Assembly: GCF_001653565.1 (NCBI RefSeq)
Contig: NZ_LYPB01000089.1
Location: 157,741 to 221,740, forward strand
From: Paenibacillus oryzisoli
GTDB taxonomy: Bacteria > Bacillota > Bacilli > Paenibacillales > NBRC-103111
Direction: 5' to 3'
DNA: 64,000 nt
Every line of letters begins with the position of its first letter. Within the stretch, counting starts at the first letter, position 1. The notes under the pieces were generated by a model. The model did no database searches, was not told the DNA's origin, and saw nothing but the letters and a program-made list of their open reading frames with translations. Shown in pieces: positions 28,592-36,729 of this stretch. The translations under genes and the position numbers were made by a program.

Positions 28592-29602
28592 TCATAAATC
28601 TTCTACTAATGGAATTCGAATGTTGTACGATCGGCTCCCTGCTCGTTCAAGAACGGCACACAGCAGGACAGCAGGGCTGCCACTATCGTCAAACAACAAT
28701 TGGGGGCGTTCCAGTCTGAAAACGGACTGTGGTTCCTGATGCGCCCAATGAATTCGTAAATCGAAAGCCAGCACATGCCGCGAAGGTAACCACGAAATAC
28801 CGTCTGATGATTCAAATAGAGCTACAGAGCCGCGTTCTGATTGTGTAAAATAACCTTGGAAATCTTTCATCAAGGCATAATAATGATTACCCTGACACCA
28901 TACGTAAGGGTCCTCTACCGCCCAATCGTTTGTCGGGTTCGATACCGTGGGGTCTGGCAACTTGCGAAACGGACCGAGCGGATGATCGGCGAAGGCTATA
29001 CCGGCATTAACTGCCCCGCCCTTAGGCGGAGGTCCTTCGGCCACACCTTTGTACATCATCAGGATCCGGCCGTCAGGAGTCTCGCACACCGTTGGGTTGC
29101 TCGTCAGGAGCCCATCCCACTCTCCTGGAGAAACATCGAGCACTGGTGATGCCCCGCGGGTCCATGGACCTGCAGGATGATCAGCCACCGCAACGCCGAT
29201 ACGCTGATGGTTGCGGTACGCCCACCATGTTGCCTCATCGGCAGGCTGGTCGAGATCAAATTCAGGTCCATGCGTCCCCATGTAATACAGGTAATAACGA
29301 TTATCATGACGCAAAATGGCTGGATTATGTGTCACGTCCCTGTCCCAGCCCGCTGCGCGGTCTCTGTTGGTCCAAATTGTATCCACGTGATGGAACGGAC
29401 CTAACGGATGATCCGCAACGGCATAGGCAATTTCAGAATGCGTGACCCAAGCCTCAAAACCAGCGCTCTCAGGCCATCGCGAATAGAACAAGTAATACCT
29501 CCCCTCCGCATCTCGTGTCATCGAACCACACCAAACATGCCATCCTGCTAGCTCGAACTTCGCCTCAACCGGCACAGGCCGAAGCATCTCCTGGAAATTC
29601 AT
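28592..29602 (-). CDS. Glycoside hydrolase-like five-bladed propeller protein (GH43/GH117-like)
   Basis: 336 aa without signal peptide. Repeated propeller blades show the pattern of the clan GH-F/GH-J-like enzymes: GRYYLFYSRWPE, NRYYLYYMGTHG, GRILMMYKGVAE, and repeated DHPLGPF/DHPAGPW turns. Start at ATG 29602 (MNFQEML), preceded by AGGAGAG at 6 nt. The exact family and substrate cannot be decided by eye. Being beside the sugar importer and GH106-like enzyme, it likely acts on the same oligosaccharide. Confidence 0.82.
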   Translation of the reverse strand: MNFQEMLRPVPVEAKFELAGWHVWCGSMTRDAEGRYYLFYSRWPESAGFEAWVTHSEIAYAVADHPLGPFHHVDTIWTNRDRAAGWDRDVTHNPAILRHDNRYYLYYMGTHGPEFDLDQPADEATWWAYRNHQRIGVAVADHPAGPWTRGASPVLDVSPGEWDGLLTSNPTVCETPDGRILMMYKGVAEGPPPKGGAVNAGIAFADHPLGPFRKLPDPTVSNPTNDWAVEDPYVWCQGNHYYALMKDFQGYFTQSERGSVALFESSDGISWLPSRHVLAFDLRIHWAHQEPQSVFRLERPQLLFDDSGSPAVLLCAVLERAGSRSYNIRIPLVEDL

Positions 29603-29828
29603 GCACATCTCTCCTAGCTGTTTAAGGATTAACATTCGTACAGAATCAGTGTAAGGCGTGCGACTGGCTGAAAGGTTTCATATTTTCGTCAGATGGTTTG
29701 AAGTTTTGGGATGTGTGTGAGATTGGAGACAAGGCGGCTTGGGGGAGATTGCTTGGGGAGTTAGCAGCGATAACTAGAGGGTGGGAAGTGGGGGGTAACT
29801 AAAGGTGGATTTTGGAAAAAAAAAAGAA

Positions 29829-29846
29829 CCAGCTCCAATGAGCTGG
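29829..29846 (-). terminator. Rho-independent terminator of glyA
   Basis: CCAGCTC/GAGCTGG stem with a 4-nt loop, followed on the minus strand by TTCT and a long T-run (A-run at 29815-29825 on plus). Confidence 0.93.
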
Positions 29847-29862
29847 GCCTCCCTAATAGCTA

Positions 29863-31113
29863 TTAGTAAGTCAAACCTGGGTAAAGTGGGAATTGTGCCG
29901 TTAGATCGGACACCATGCCGCGAGCTTTCTCAAGTGTAGCCTCGTCTTTCGGGTTTTTCAGCGTAAGCGCGATAACTTTCGCAATTGTTTTCATTGCTTC
30001 TTCGTCCATACCGCGGGAAGTAACAGCTGGTGTCCCCAAACGGATACCACTTGTTACGAACGGGCTAGTTGGGTCGAAAGGAATCGCGTTTTTGTTCGCT
30101 GTAATCCCGATTTCATCCAAAACGTGCTCTGCGTCTTTACCAGAGATATTCAGGTTGCGCAAGTCAATCAACATCAAGTGATTGTCCGTACCGCCGGAAA
30201 CAAGGTTAATGCCTTCAGCTGTAAGAGCAGTCGCCAATGCTTGAGCATTGTTGATAACATTTTGACCGTATACTTTGAAATCTGGTTGAAGAGCTTCACC
30301 GAAGGAAACAGCTTTAGCTGCGATCGTGTGCATCAAAGGTCCACCTTGGGAACCAGGGAATACCGCTTTATCGATGGCTGCAGCCCAAGCTTTCTTCGTA
30401 AGAATCATACCGCCGCGAGGACCGCGAAGCGTTTTGTGTGTTGTAGTTGTTACGAAATGTGCGTGTGGCACTGGGTTCGGGTGCAAACCAGCTGCAACTA
30501 GACCAGCGATATGCGCCATATCCACGAAGAACAATGCGCCTACATCGTTAGCGATCGATGCCAGAGCTTCGAAATCAATCGTACGCGGGTACGCACTTGC
30601 ACCAGCAACTAACATGCGAGGTTTATGTTTGAAAGCCGCTTTACGAACATCGTCGTAGTCGATGCGGAAATCTTTTTCGCTTACGCCGTAAGCTACGAAG
30701 TTGTAAAGAATACCGGAAGCATTAACTGGGCTACCATGTGTTAAGTGACCACCATGCGCAAGATTCATACCAAGAACTGTATCGCCAGGGTTTAGAGCAG
30801 CTAGGTAAACAGCCATGTTCGCTTGTGCACCGGAATGTGGTTGAACGTTCGCATGTTCAGCACCGAAAAGTTCTTTCGCGCGGTCACGAGCGATGTCTTC
30901 TACGATGTCAACGTACTCACAGCCGCCATAGTATCTTTTGCCTGGGTAACCTTCAGCGTATTTGTTCGTCAAAACAGTGCCCATAGCCTCAAGAACAGCT
31001 TGGCTTACGATGTTTTCGGAAGCAATTAGCTCAATTTTGTCACGTTGACGGCCTAGCTCAAGGTTCATCGCTTCTACGATTTTCGGATCTTGCTTGTTCA
31101 AAAAGTTAGTCAT
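29863..31113 (-). CDS. glyA: Serine hydroxymethyltransferase
   Basis: 416 aa. PLP enzyme that converts serine and tetrahydrofolate to glycine and methylene-tetrahydrofolate, the main one-carbon source for purines and thymidylate. The PLP lysine lies in TTTTHKTLRGPRGG (about residue 227), and the N-terminal KIELIASENIVSQAV and PHSGAQANMAVY segments match. The ATG follows AGGAGG. Third gene of the ZTP-riboswitch operon rpiB-ywlG-glyA. Confidence 0.98.
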   Translation of the reverse strand: MTNFLNKQDPKIVEAMNLELGRQRDKIELIASENIVSQAVLEAMGTVLTNKYAEGYPGKRYYGGCEYVDIVEDIARDRAKELFGAEHANVQPHSGAQANMAVYLAALNPGDTVLGMNLAHGGHLTHGSPVNASGILYNFVAYGVSEKDFRIDYDDVRKAAFKHKPRMLVAGASAYPRTIDFEALASIANDVGALFFVDMAHIAGLVAAGLHPNPVPHAHFVTTTTHKTLRGPRGGMILTKKAWAAAIDKAVFPGSQGGPLMHTIAAKAVSFGEALQPDFKVYGQNVINNAQALATALTAEGINLVSGGTDNHLMLIDLRNLNISGKDAEHVLDEIGITANKNAIPFDPTSPFVTSGIRLGTPAVTSRGMDEEAMKTIAKVIALTLKNPKDEATLEKARGMVSDLTAQFPLYPGLTY

Positions 31114-31149
31114 CTCATATTCCTCCTAAGGATAGTCGTTACAAATCAA

Positions 31150-31755
31150 TTAGCAATCTGCATCAGGTGCAGCTTGTTGATAAAGTTGATCCGCTTGTTC
31201 AGCGGAGTATACAGCTCTAGTACCCCCGATGAGCTTCGGCCTTGCGAAGGCCATCGTGACATAAGCCTGGCCAATATGACGAACCGGCGGCCTTACAGGA
31301 ACAGCGACTCTGCGCAAATGCATCCCAATCAGCGTTGAGCCAATATCGATGCCCGCATGCGCCTGAATCGTTTCAACCACGACCGGCTTGGTGAAGTGTC
31401 TGTACGCATAAGAAGCCATCGCACCCCCAGCCTTCGGCACGGGAATGACAGATACAGGTTCAAGCTGCGGCGCCTGCGCTAGCAACGCTTCTTCCACGAT
31501 CAGCGCACGGTTCAAATGCTCGCAGCACTGATAGGCCGCAAACAGCCCGAACTCGCCGCAAATGCGCGCAACCGTCTCGAAAATCGGCTTCGCTGCGTTC
31601 AGCGTACCCGATGTTCCAATACGATGCCCAAGAATTTCACTTGTGCTCGTACCGATCACCAAGATCTGGCCGGGACGCAAGCTTCCGACAGTAACCAACT
31701 CACGCAGATTCGCTTCCAAAGCTTCTGCGATAGGTTCATACATAGAGTCTGTCAT
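31150..31755 (-). CDS. ywlG: YwlG family protein (DUF436/TIGR01440)
   Basis: 201 aa. Conserved protein of unknown function found between rpiB and glyA in Bacillales. The segments GQILVIGTSTSEILGHRIGT and VQAHAGIDIGSTLIGMHLRR-type (AHAGIDIGSTLIGMHLRRVA) are family landmarks. Cytoplasmic, no membrane helix. ATG preceded by GAGG. Confidence 0.9.
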   Translation of the reverse strand: MTDSMYEPIAEALEANLRELVTVGSLRPGQILVIGTSTSEILGHRIGTSGTLNAAKPIFETVARICGEFGLFAAYQCCEHLNRALIVEEALLAQAPQLEPVSVIPVPKAGGAMASYAYRHFTKPVVVETIQAHAGIDIGSTLIGMHLRRVAVPVRPPVRHIGQAYVTMAFARPKLIGGTRAVYSAEQADQLYQQAAPDADC

Positions 31756-31770
31756 TGTGCAACCTCATTT

Positions 31771-32226
31771 CTAGGGGTGAACCGTGAAACGATCTTCAAT
31801 GCTCTGCACTTTGTTGATTCGATTCTTATGGCGGACACCTTCCGAAAACTCGGTTTCCAACCAGATTTTGACGATTTCTTCAGCAACCCCAGGTCCAACA
31901 ACTCGCTCACCCATCGCTAGCACGTTCGTATCATTATGTTCACGCGTCGCTTTTGCCGAGAAGAGGTCGTGTACAAGTGCACAGCGGATCCCTGGAACTT
32001 TATTAGCAGCAATGGACATCCCAATGCCAGTTCCACAAAGCAGAATACCTTTATCTGCTTCGCCTGCAACAACTTTTTCGCAAACTTGAAGTGCATAATC
32101 CGGATAATCGACGGAGTCGCCGCAGCTGCATCCGAAATCGATGACTTGATGACCTAATGATTCAATAAAAGGAATGATAACATCTTTCAAACGATAGCCT
32201 GCATGATCTGCACCTAAAGCAATTTT
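31771..32226 (-). CDS. rpiB: Ribose-5-phosphate isomerase B
   Basis: 151 aa. Interconverts ribose-5-P and ribulose-5-P, feeding PRPP and purine synthesis. The start MKIALGADHAGYRLK (Asp8-His9) and the active-site loop GILLCGTGIGMSIAANK (Cys65) are diagnostic. The start is ATG 32226 with AAAGGAG upstream; the frame runs on upstream to 32283 but enters leader RNA. First gene after the ZTP riboswitch. Confidence 0.96.
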   Translation of the reverse strand, partial: KIALGADHAGYRLKDVIIPFIESLGHQVIDFGCSCGDSVDYPDYALQVCEKVVAGEADKGILLCGTGIGMSIAANKVPGIRCALVHDLFSAKATREHNDTNVLAMGERVVGPGVAEEIVKIWLETEFSEGVRHKNRINKVQSIEDRFTVHP

Positions 32227-32297
32227 CATGAATAAAACGCTCCTTTTTGACTGTTCGAATTCGACCATCCTATTATATCCCAAAGCTCATCAAAAAC

Positions 32298-32412
32298 GAA
32301 AAAAAGAGCGCACACGCTAAAAAACGCGCGTTGCTCTTGTGCCCAGGCGACCGGCCGTATAGCTCAATGCTCCATTGTGGTTACTCCCACTCGTCGCCAG
32401 TTACATTGAGTC
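32298..32412 (-). ncRNA. ZTP (pfl) riboswitch with intrinsic terminator
   Basis: Leader of rpiB-ywlG-glyA. Minus-strand parts, 5' to 3': P1 arm CTCAATG (32410-32404), conserved TAACTGGCGAC, P2 GTGG/CCAC (32390-32387 with 32380-32377), P1 closing arm CATTGAG (32369-32363), then GGCCGGTCGCCTGGGCA. The GGCG (32398-32395) and CGCC (32349-32346) can form the family pseudoknot. A GC-rich hairpin with GAGC/GCTC base and seven Ts follows (32338-32298). ZTP/ZMP signals folate one-carbon shortage, and glyA is a standard target. No covariance search was run. Confidence 0.88.
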
Positions 32413-32511
32413 TTGCTTGTTACTTGTATTTTATCGCATTCCCAGCGTTGTGTAAAGCTCTATTGGCCTACCCCAATAAGGACCCTTATGGAAAAAGCCA
32501 ATCACGGGATG

Positions 32512-33084
32512 CTAGCGTATTTTTTTCACCAATTTATCTAAGCTCCGATTGATCTCCTCGGCTGTATGCCGATAATCAGCTAGTGACCCGCCGTAGGGAT
32601 CCGAAATATCATAATCGGGAATCGTGTTGTCCAATGCATACAAACGGCTTCTCTCTTCCACAGATATCGTCTGAGATAGTGCCTGTTTGAGCTGAAGCTC
32701 TGTCGCAAGCTGCTCTCGCTCTTCAATCGCCTGGAGAATGCGCGCGTCATCCTCAACATACTCTTTGAGCGTATGCGTCTTCTCTACCGCATAAGGAAAT
32801 CGCCCGATAACTGAGCGTTTGTGCCCCGTTGTCATCGTTAAGATCACATCTGCCCACTCGACATCCGCAGCACCTATTGCTAGTGAACTAATAGACTCCT
32901 TGAAACCCGCTTCATCAAGAAGAGACTGACTGTTTCTCGATATCGGACCACCCGTCATCGCAGATACACCTGCCGAACGAACCTCCGCCGCAAGCCCCTC
33001 TTGATGCACCCTCATACGGAGCAAACCTTCAGCTAACGGACTGCGGCACGTATTTCCTGTACAGACAAATAGAATTCGCAACAT
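32512..33084 (-). CDS. ywlE: Low-molecular-weight phosphatase, protein-arginine phosphatase YwlE type
   Basis: 190 aa. Phosphate-binding loop Cys8-TGNTC-Arg14-Ser15 near the N terminus and the acid loop DISDPYGG at about residue 165. Thr in the CTGNTCRS loop is the feature that distinguishes YwlE arginine phosphatases from tyrosine phosphatases. YwlE opposes the McsB arginine kinase in protein quality control. It is about 40 aa longer than B. subtilis YwlE; the extra residues form a charged helical stretch before the acid loop (about 115-155). Confidence 0.88.
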   Translation of the reverse strand: MLRILFVCTGNTCRSPLAEGLLRMRVHQEGLAAEVRSAGVSAMTGGPISRNSQSLLDEAGFKESISSLAIGAADVEWADVILTMTTGHKRSVIGRFPYAVEKTHTLKEYVEDDARILQAIEEREQLATELQLKQALSQTISVEERSRLYALDNTIPDYDISDPYGGSLADYRHTAEEINRSLDKLVKKIR

Positions 33085-33138
33085 GAAATCCTCCTTGAAA
33101 TAAACGGCTTAACACCGTCTGTAATTACCCGTATTGTA

Positions 33139-33702
33139 TCATAGTAAAAACTTGATCCCAAACCCTAATAGAATAAGCCCGCCGAATGCTTCGCCATATT
33201 CCCCGACCCAACCACTGACCCGTCTTCCTAGCATTAGGCCCGCTATCGAAAGCAACCCGCCGAATAAGCCGAAGATCAGTACTGTAAGCACAATGTCTGT
33301 AGCAAACATCCCCAGCGAAACGCCCACTGAGAACGAATCTATACTAACACTGAGGGCAAAAATAATAAGCCCCCATAACGTTCGATGATCGAAGGCCGAC
33401 GCCTCTTCCCCGCGTATTGAGCTATAGACCATATGTGCGCCAAGCAAAATAAGCAAACATCCTCCTGCCGCCGTAGCGACATTACCTAGAAGGAGAGACA
33501 CGTATTGCCCCATAAACATTCCCATTAACGGCATTAGCACATGGAAAAGACCGATAACAATGCTGATTTTCAAAATATCCATCAGACGAATGCCCTTCAT
33601 CCCTATGCCAATTCCCAATGAAAAAGCATCTAGGCCCAAAGCAACCGCCATTATTCCAATTGTCATGAGTTGCCCAACTTGTACACCAGATGCGACGAGC
33701 AT
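33139..33702 (-). CDS. mntP: Manganese efflux pump MntP (YwlD)
   Basis: 187 aa, six hydrophobic helices. Conserved acidic motifs ALGLDAFSLGIGIG (about 22-35) and SVSIDSFSVGVSLG (about 112-125) are typical of MntP. Start chosen at ATG 33702 with AAGGGGG upstream. Lies between ywlC and ywlE as in Bacillus. Confidence 0.93.
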   Translation of the reverse strand: MLVASGVQVGQLMTIGIMAVALGLDAFSLGIGIGMKGIRLMDILKISIVIGLFHVLMPLMGMFMGQYVSLLLGNVATAAGGCLLILLGAHMVYSSIRGEEASAFDHRTLWGLIIFALSVSIDSFSVGVSLGMFATDIVLTVLIFGLFGGLLSIAGLMLGRRVSGWVGEYGEAFGGLILLGFGIKFLL

Positions 33703-33767
33703 AGCATGATCCCCCTTGTCCACGATTCTTTCTCAAGATATGCGGACAAACTGGGAATCATGCTAGT

Positions 33768-34847
33768 TTAGAGACGGATGCGTTCATGACCTGCTGCTTT
33801 GAGCAGTCGATTCATTATGGCGCTGCCAATCCCTGCATCAGATACACCTTCTGCAACAATATAGCTAATGCCTTTATGATCAAAAGTCCGCAGAGCGGCA
33901 TAAAGCTCTCGGGCTATCGTTTCTGGTTGTGATAAGGAGCCGCAAGCGACAACAAGATCTGCTCGATATCCGCTTATTCTTTCTTCAAAAGTGAGAATCC
34001 CCGTCGACTCTCCCCGTGCCTTCGCGGCATCGATATCGCGTTGAATCCATGCCGAGACTTCCCTGTAGTCGTCCCCTTGAACGATATGCATATGGCCTTT
34101 CGGCGCATAGTGCGTATATTTCATACCTGGCGCACGAGGCGTATCCGCAGCTGCAACCTCTGTCGGTTCAGCTACATGAATACGCATCTCTGGCAATACA
34201 CCCTGCAGCTGCTCCGCTGTCACACCACCTGGGCGCAGCACATATAATTCACCTTCTACAAGTTGAATTACTGTTGATTCTACACCGACACCCGTTGCTC
34301 CGCCGTCTACAATTCCACCGATTTGGCCATCCAAATCCTCACGTACGTGCGATGCCCAAGTCGGGCTTGGTCTCCCCGAGCTATTCGCGCTTGGAGCTGC
34401 AATTGGAAGCCCAGCTTCTCGCAGCAACTGCAAGGCCACGGGATGATCAGGTATTCGGATACCGACCGTTTGCAGTCCAGCCGTTACGAACGGCGAAAGG
34501 CTACCTGCAAGAACAGGTAGCACAATCGTTAATGGCCCCGGCCAGAAAGCCTTCATAAGCGCCTGATGATGAGCTGTGATACTATCGGGTTGAACAAGGC
34601 CCGAAAGCTGCGTCGTATCTGCGATATGCACGATCAGAGGATTGTCGGAGGGTCTCCCTTTTGCGGCAAAAATCTGTAGTACGGCTTCGGTATTCGTCGC
34701 ATCGGCACCAAGACCATAGACCGTTTCAGTCGGAAAAGCGACTGTTTCTCCTTGTCGTAAGAGACTTGCTGCCTCTGCTATAGCCTGAGCTGATTCACTC
34801 TGTTCGCTTTGCTCCACATGCCAATAGGTTGTCACAATCACTCTCAT
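33768..34847 (-). CDS. ywlC: L-threonylcarbamoyladenylate synthase (Sua5/YwlC)
   Basis: 359 aa. Makes threonylcarbamoyl-AMP for the t6A37 tRNA modification. The YrdC-like domain (about 20-215) has VAFPTETVYGLGADATN and PSANSSGRPSPT; a C-terminal Sua5 domain (about 235-355), joined by a linker containing PRAPGMKYTHYAP, marks the long Sua5 form rather than short TsaC. The first codons are uncertain: ATG 34847 is used, a GTG at 34835 is an alternative. Confidence 0.93.
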   Translation of the reverse strand: MRVIVTTYWHVEQSEQSESAQAIAEAASLLRQGETVAFPTETVYGLGADATNTEAVLQIFAAKGRPSDNPLIVHIADTTQLSGLVQPDSITAHHQALMKAFWPGPLTIVLPVLAGSLSPFVTAGLQTVGIRIPDHPVALQLLREAGLPIAAPSANSSGRPSPTWASHVREDLDGQIGGIVDGGATGVGVESTVIQLVEGELYVLRPGGVTAEQLQGVLPEMRIHVAEPTEVAAADTPRAPGMKYTHYAPKGHMHIVQGDDYREVSAWIQRDIDAAKARGESTGILTFEERISGYRADLVVACGSLSQPETIARELYAALRTFDHKGISYIVAEGVSDAGIGSAIMNRLLKAAGHERIRL

Positions 34848-34888
34848 CCTTACTTATATGAAATAAAATGTATCTATATCTATTGCGA

Positions 34889-35689
34889 TTAGCTAAACCA
34901 CGAGAAGATCGCTTTGAACATTTCCCAGATAAAGAATTTTACTTTCGGTTGAACTGGCTCTTCGGTTGTAGAAACAGAAGCAGAAGCTGCTGCAACTTCA
35001 ACTTTAGCATCTTTCTTTGCAACTTTCTCTGTGGAAGGAGCTTTATCCTTGCCAGCAACACCGTCTTTCTTCTTGGCAGACGGTGTTTCACTAACCTTAG
35101 CTTCTTTCGTTGGCTGTTTTTCTTTGCCATTCTCATCCGTCGTTTTGGCCACAACAACAGCTGCCGAAGCAACTGCTTCACCTGAAATTGAGTCTACAAA
35201 GCATAACGGTGGAAACAAGACGCACCACCAATTTTGCCCTTCACCAGATCCGATCACAACACGCAAAGCTTCGTAATCTCCAGCTGGGTAGACGTCATTT
35301 CCATACATTTTGGTTGGAAAAGGAACAACCCCTAGCTCTACTGTATGCGAATAGTTGTAGCCACGAGATGCAATCATCTCGCCGACAAGTTGATCGAATT
35401 CTGGCAAATGCGCATTCACAACTGCTCTAGCCTCGTCCAGTGAATGGGGGCCAACGACCCACTCCGCCATACGGGCAATAATCGCATCGCGAATCTCGCG
35501 TTTCAAAGCTTGATCCTGCGCAGAATCTGAGTTTGCTAGAATGCGCAAACGAATCGATTCCTCAGGTATAGTAGGCGAAATGACCGCCGCATTCGTACGA
35601 TTGGATTCCCAACACATAATCATAAGTATAAGTGCAAAAACAATGAATGATAAGCTCTTAACTGAGTGGCGCTCCGTTCTCTTAACCAT
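34889..35689 (-). CDS. spoIIR: Stage II sporulation protein R
   Basis: 266 aa secreted sporulation signal made in the forespore that triggers processing of pro-sigma-E by SpoIIGA. N-terminal membrane/signal helix (about 14-33), then the SpoIIR core with EESIRLRILANSDSAQDQAL and GNDVYPAGDYEALRVVIG. Start ATG 35689 has AAAGGGG 9 nt upstream. After about residue 170 the family core gives way to a Lys/Ala/Glu/Ser-rich tail of roughly 80 residues ending in KFFIWEMFKAIFSWFS, a possible amphipathic or membrane anchor. Confidence 0.93.
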   Translation of the reverse strand: MVKRTERHSVKSLSFIVFALILMIMCWESNRTNAAVISPTIPEESIRLRILANSDSAQDQALKREIRDAIIARMAEWVVGPHSLDEARAVVNAHLPEFDQLVGEMIASRGYNYSHTVELGVVPFPTKMYGNDVYPAGDYEALRVVIGSGEGQNWWCVLFPPLCFVDSISGEAVASAAVVVAKTTDENGKEKQPTKEAKVSETPSAKKKDGVAGKDKAPSTEKVAKKDAKVEVAAASASVSTTEEPVQPKVKFFIWEMFKAIFSWFS

Positions 35690-35815
35690 GGAGAGTAGCC
35701 CCTTTCCCAACTCTTATAATAATAACCAGTATGGACAAGAGTGGGTGGAGCTAAACCTATGAATCTATGATTTTTTCAAAAAAATGATAGAGTTGGTCCT
35801 CCGAGGGAAAGAGAA

Positions 35816-35843
35816 AGTAGCCGATCTCAGACAATCGGCTACT
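35816..35843 (-). terminator. Terminator of prfA-prmC, overlapping the prmC stop
   Basis: 10-bp perfect stem AGTAGCCGAT/ATCGGCTACT, followed on the minus strand by TTCTCTTTCCC. The T-run is interrupted, so it is moderately strong. Confidence 0.65.
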
Positions 35844-36729
35844 CGGGAGAGCGGATCGCGATCACGTGGCGATCGATTCCCTGGAGATCCTGCACGAAGC
35901 GGATCTCCGTCCAATCAGCGGCGGCGCGCAGCAACGCCGCCACGGCCTCCGCCTGCCCGATGCCCACCTCGAACCCGACCACGGTCGGGATTCGCGGCAG
36001 CCGGCGCAGCTGCGAGATCATGCGGCGGTAGAGGTCGAGTCCCTCGATACCGCCGAACAGGGCTGTGTGCGGCTCGAATAGCCGCACCTCGGGCATCAGC
36101 GCTGGCAGGTCGCCGTCCGGAATGTATGGTGGGTTCGACACCACCATGTCCGGCGCGAGCCCGCGCTCAATATAAGGCTCGAGGAGGTCGCCCTCGAGCC
36201 ACTCAATCCGCGCAGCCACTTCGTGGCGCTGCGCGTTCTTGCGGGCCATCTCCAGCGCTGCCGCGGAGATGTCGCTGGCCGCCACGCGCCACGCAGGGCG
36301 CGCGTGCGCGATTGTCACCGGGATGATGCCACTCCCGGTGCCCACATCCGCAAGCAGCGGAGCGCCTTGCGGGAACAGACGCGAGCCCTCGTGGAGCATC
36401 GCCTCCACGAGCAGCTCGGTCTCCGGCCGCGGGATCAGCACGGCCGGGCTCACCTCAAACGGAAGGCCGAAGAAATCCTGCTCGCCGGTGATGTACTGCA
36501 CCGGCTCGCCCGCGGCCTTCCTGGCAACGAGCTGGTCCCACGTAGCGACCAGCTCTTCCGGCATCTGTTCCTGCCACCAGCGGAACAGCAGCTCCGTGCG
36601 CGTGCAGCCTCCTAAGAGGTGCTGCAGCAACAATTCCGTGCAAGACGAAGCTTCTGCGACGCCTTGCTCCGCTAAAAAAGAAGAAGCCTTCACAAAGGCT
36701 TCTCTCACACTCATGTTTGCAGTCGTCAT
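35839..36729 (-). CDS. prmC: Release factor glutamine methyltransferase
   Basis: 296 aa. Methylates the Gln of the GGQ motif in release factors. An N-terminal helical domain is followed by the SAM-binding fold with DVGTGSGIIPVTIA (about 130) and catalytic VVSNPPYIPDGDLPAL (NPPY near 202). Starts at ATG 36729 overlapping the prfA stop (TAATG). The gene is noticeably more GC-rich than its neighbours, which creates long spurious frames on the other strand. Confidence 0.95.
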   Translation of the reverse strand: MTTANMSVREAFVKASSFLAEQGVAEASSCTELLLQHLLGGCTRTELLFRWWQEQMPEELVATWDQLVARKAAGEPVQYITGEQDFFGLPFEVSPAVLIPRPETELLVEAMLHEGSRLFPQGAPLLADVGTGSGIIPVTIAHARPAWRVAASDISAAALEMARKNAQRHEVAARIEWLEGDLLEPYIERGLAPDMVVSNPPYIPDGDLPALMPEVRLFEPHTALFGGIEGLDLYRRMISQLRRLPRIPTVVGFEVGIGQAEAVAALLRAAADWTEIRFVQDLQGIDRHVIAIRSPE

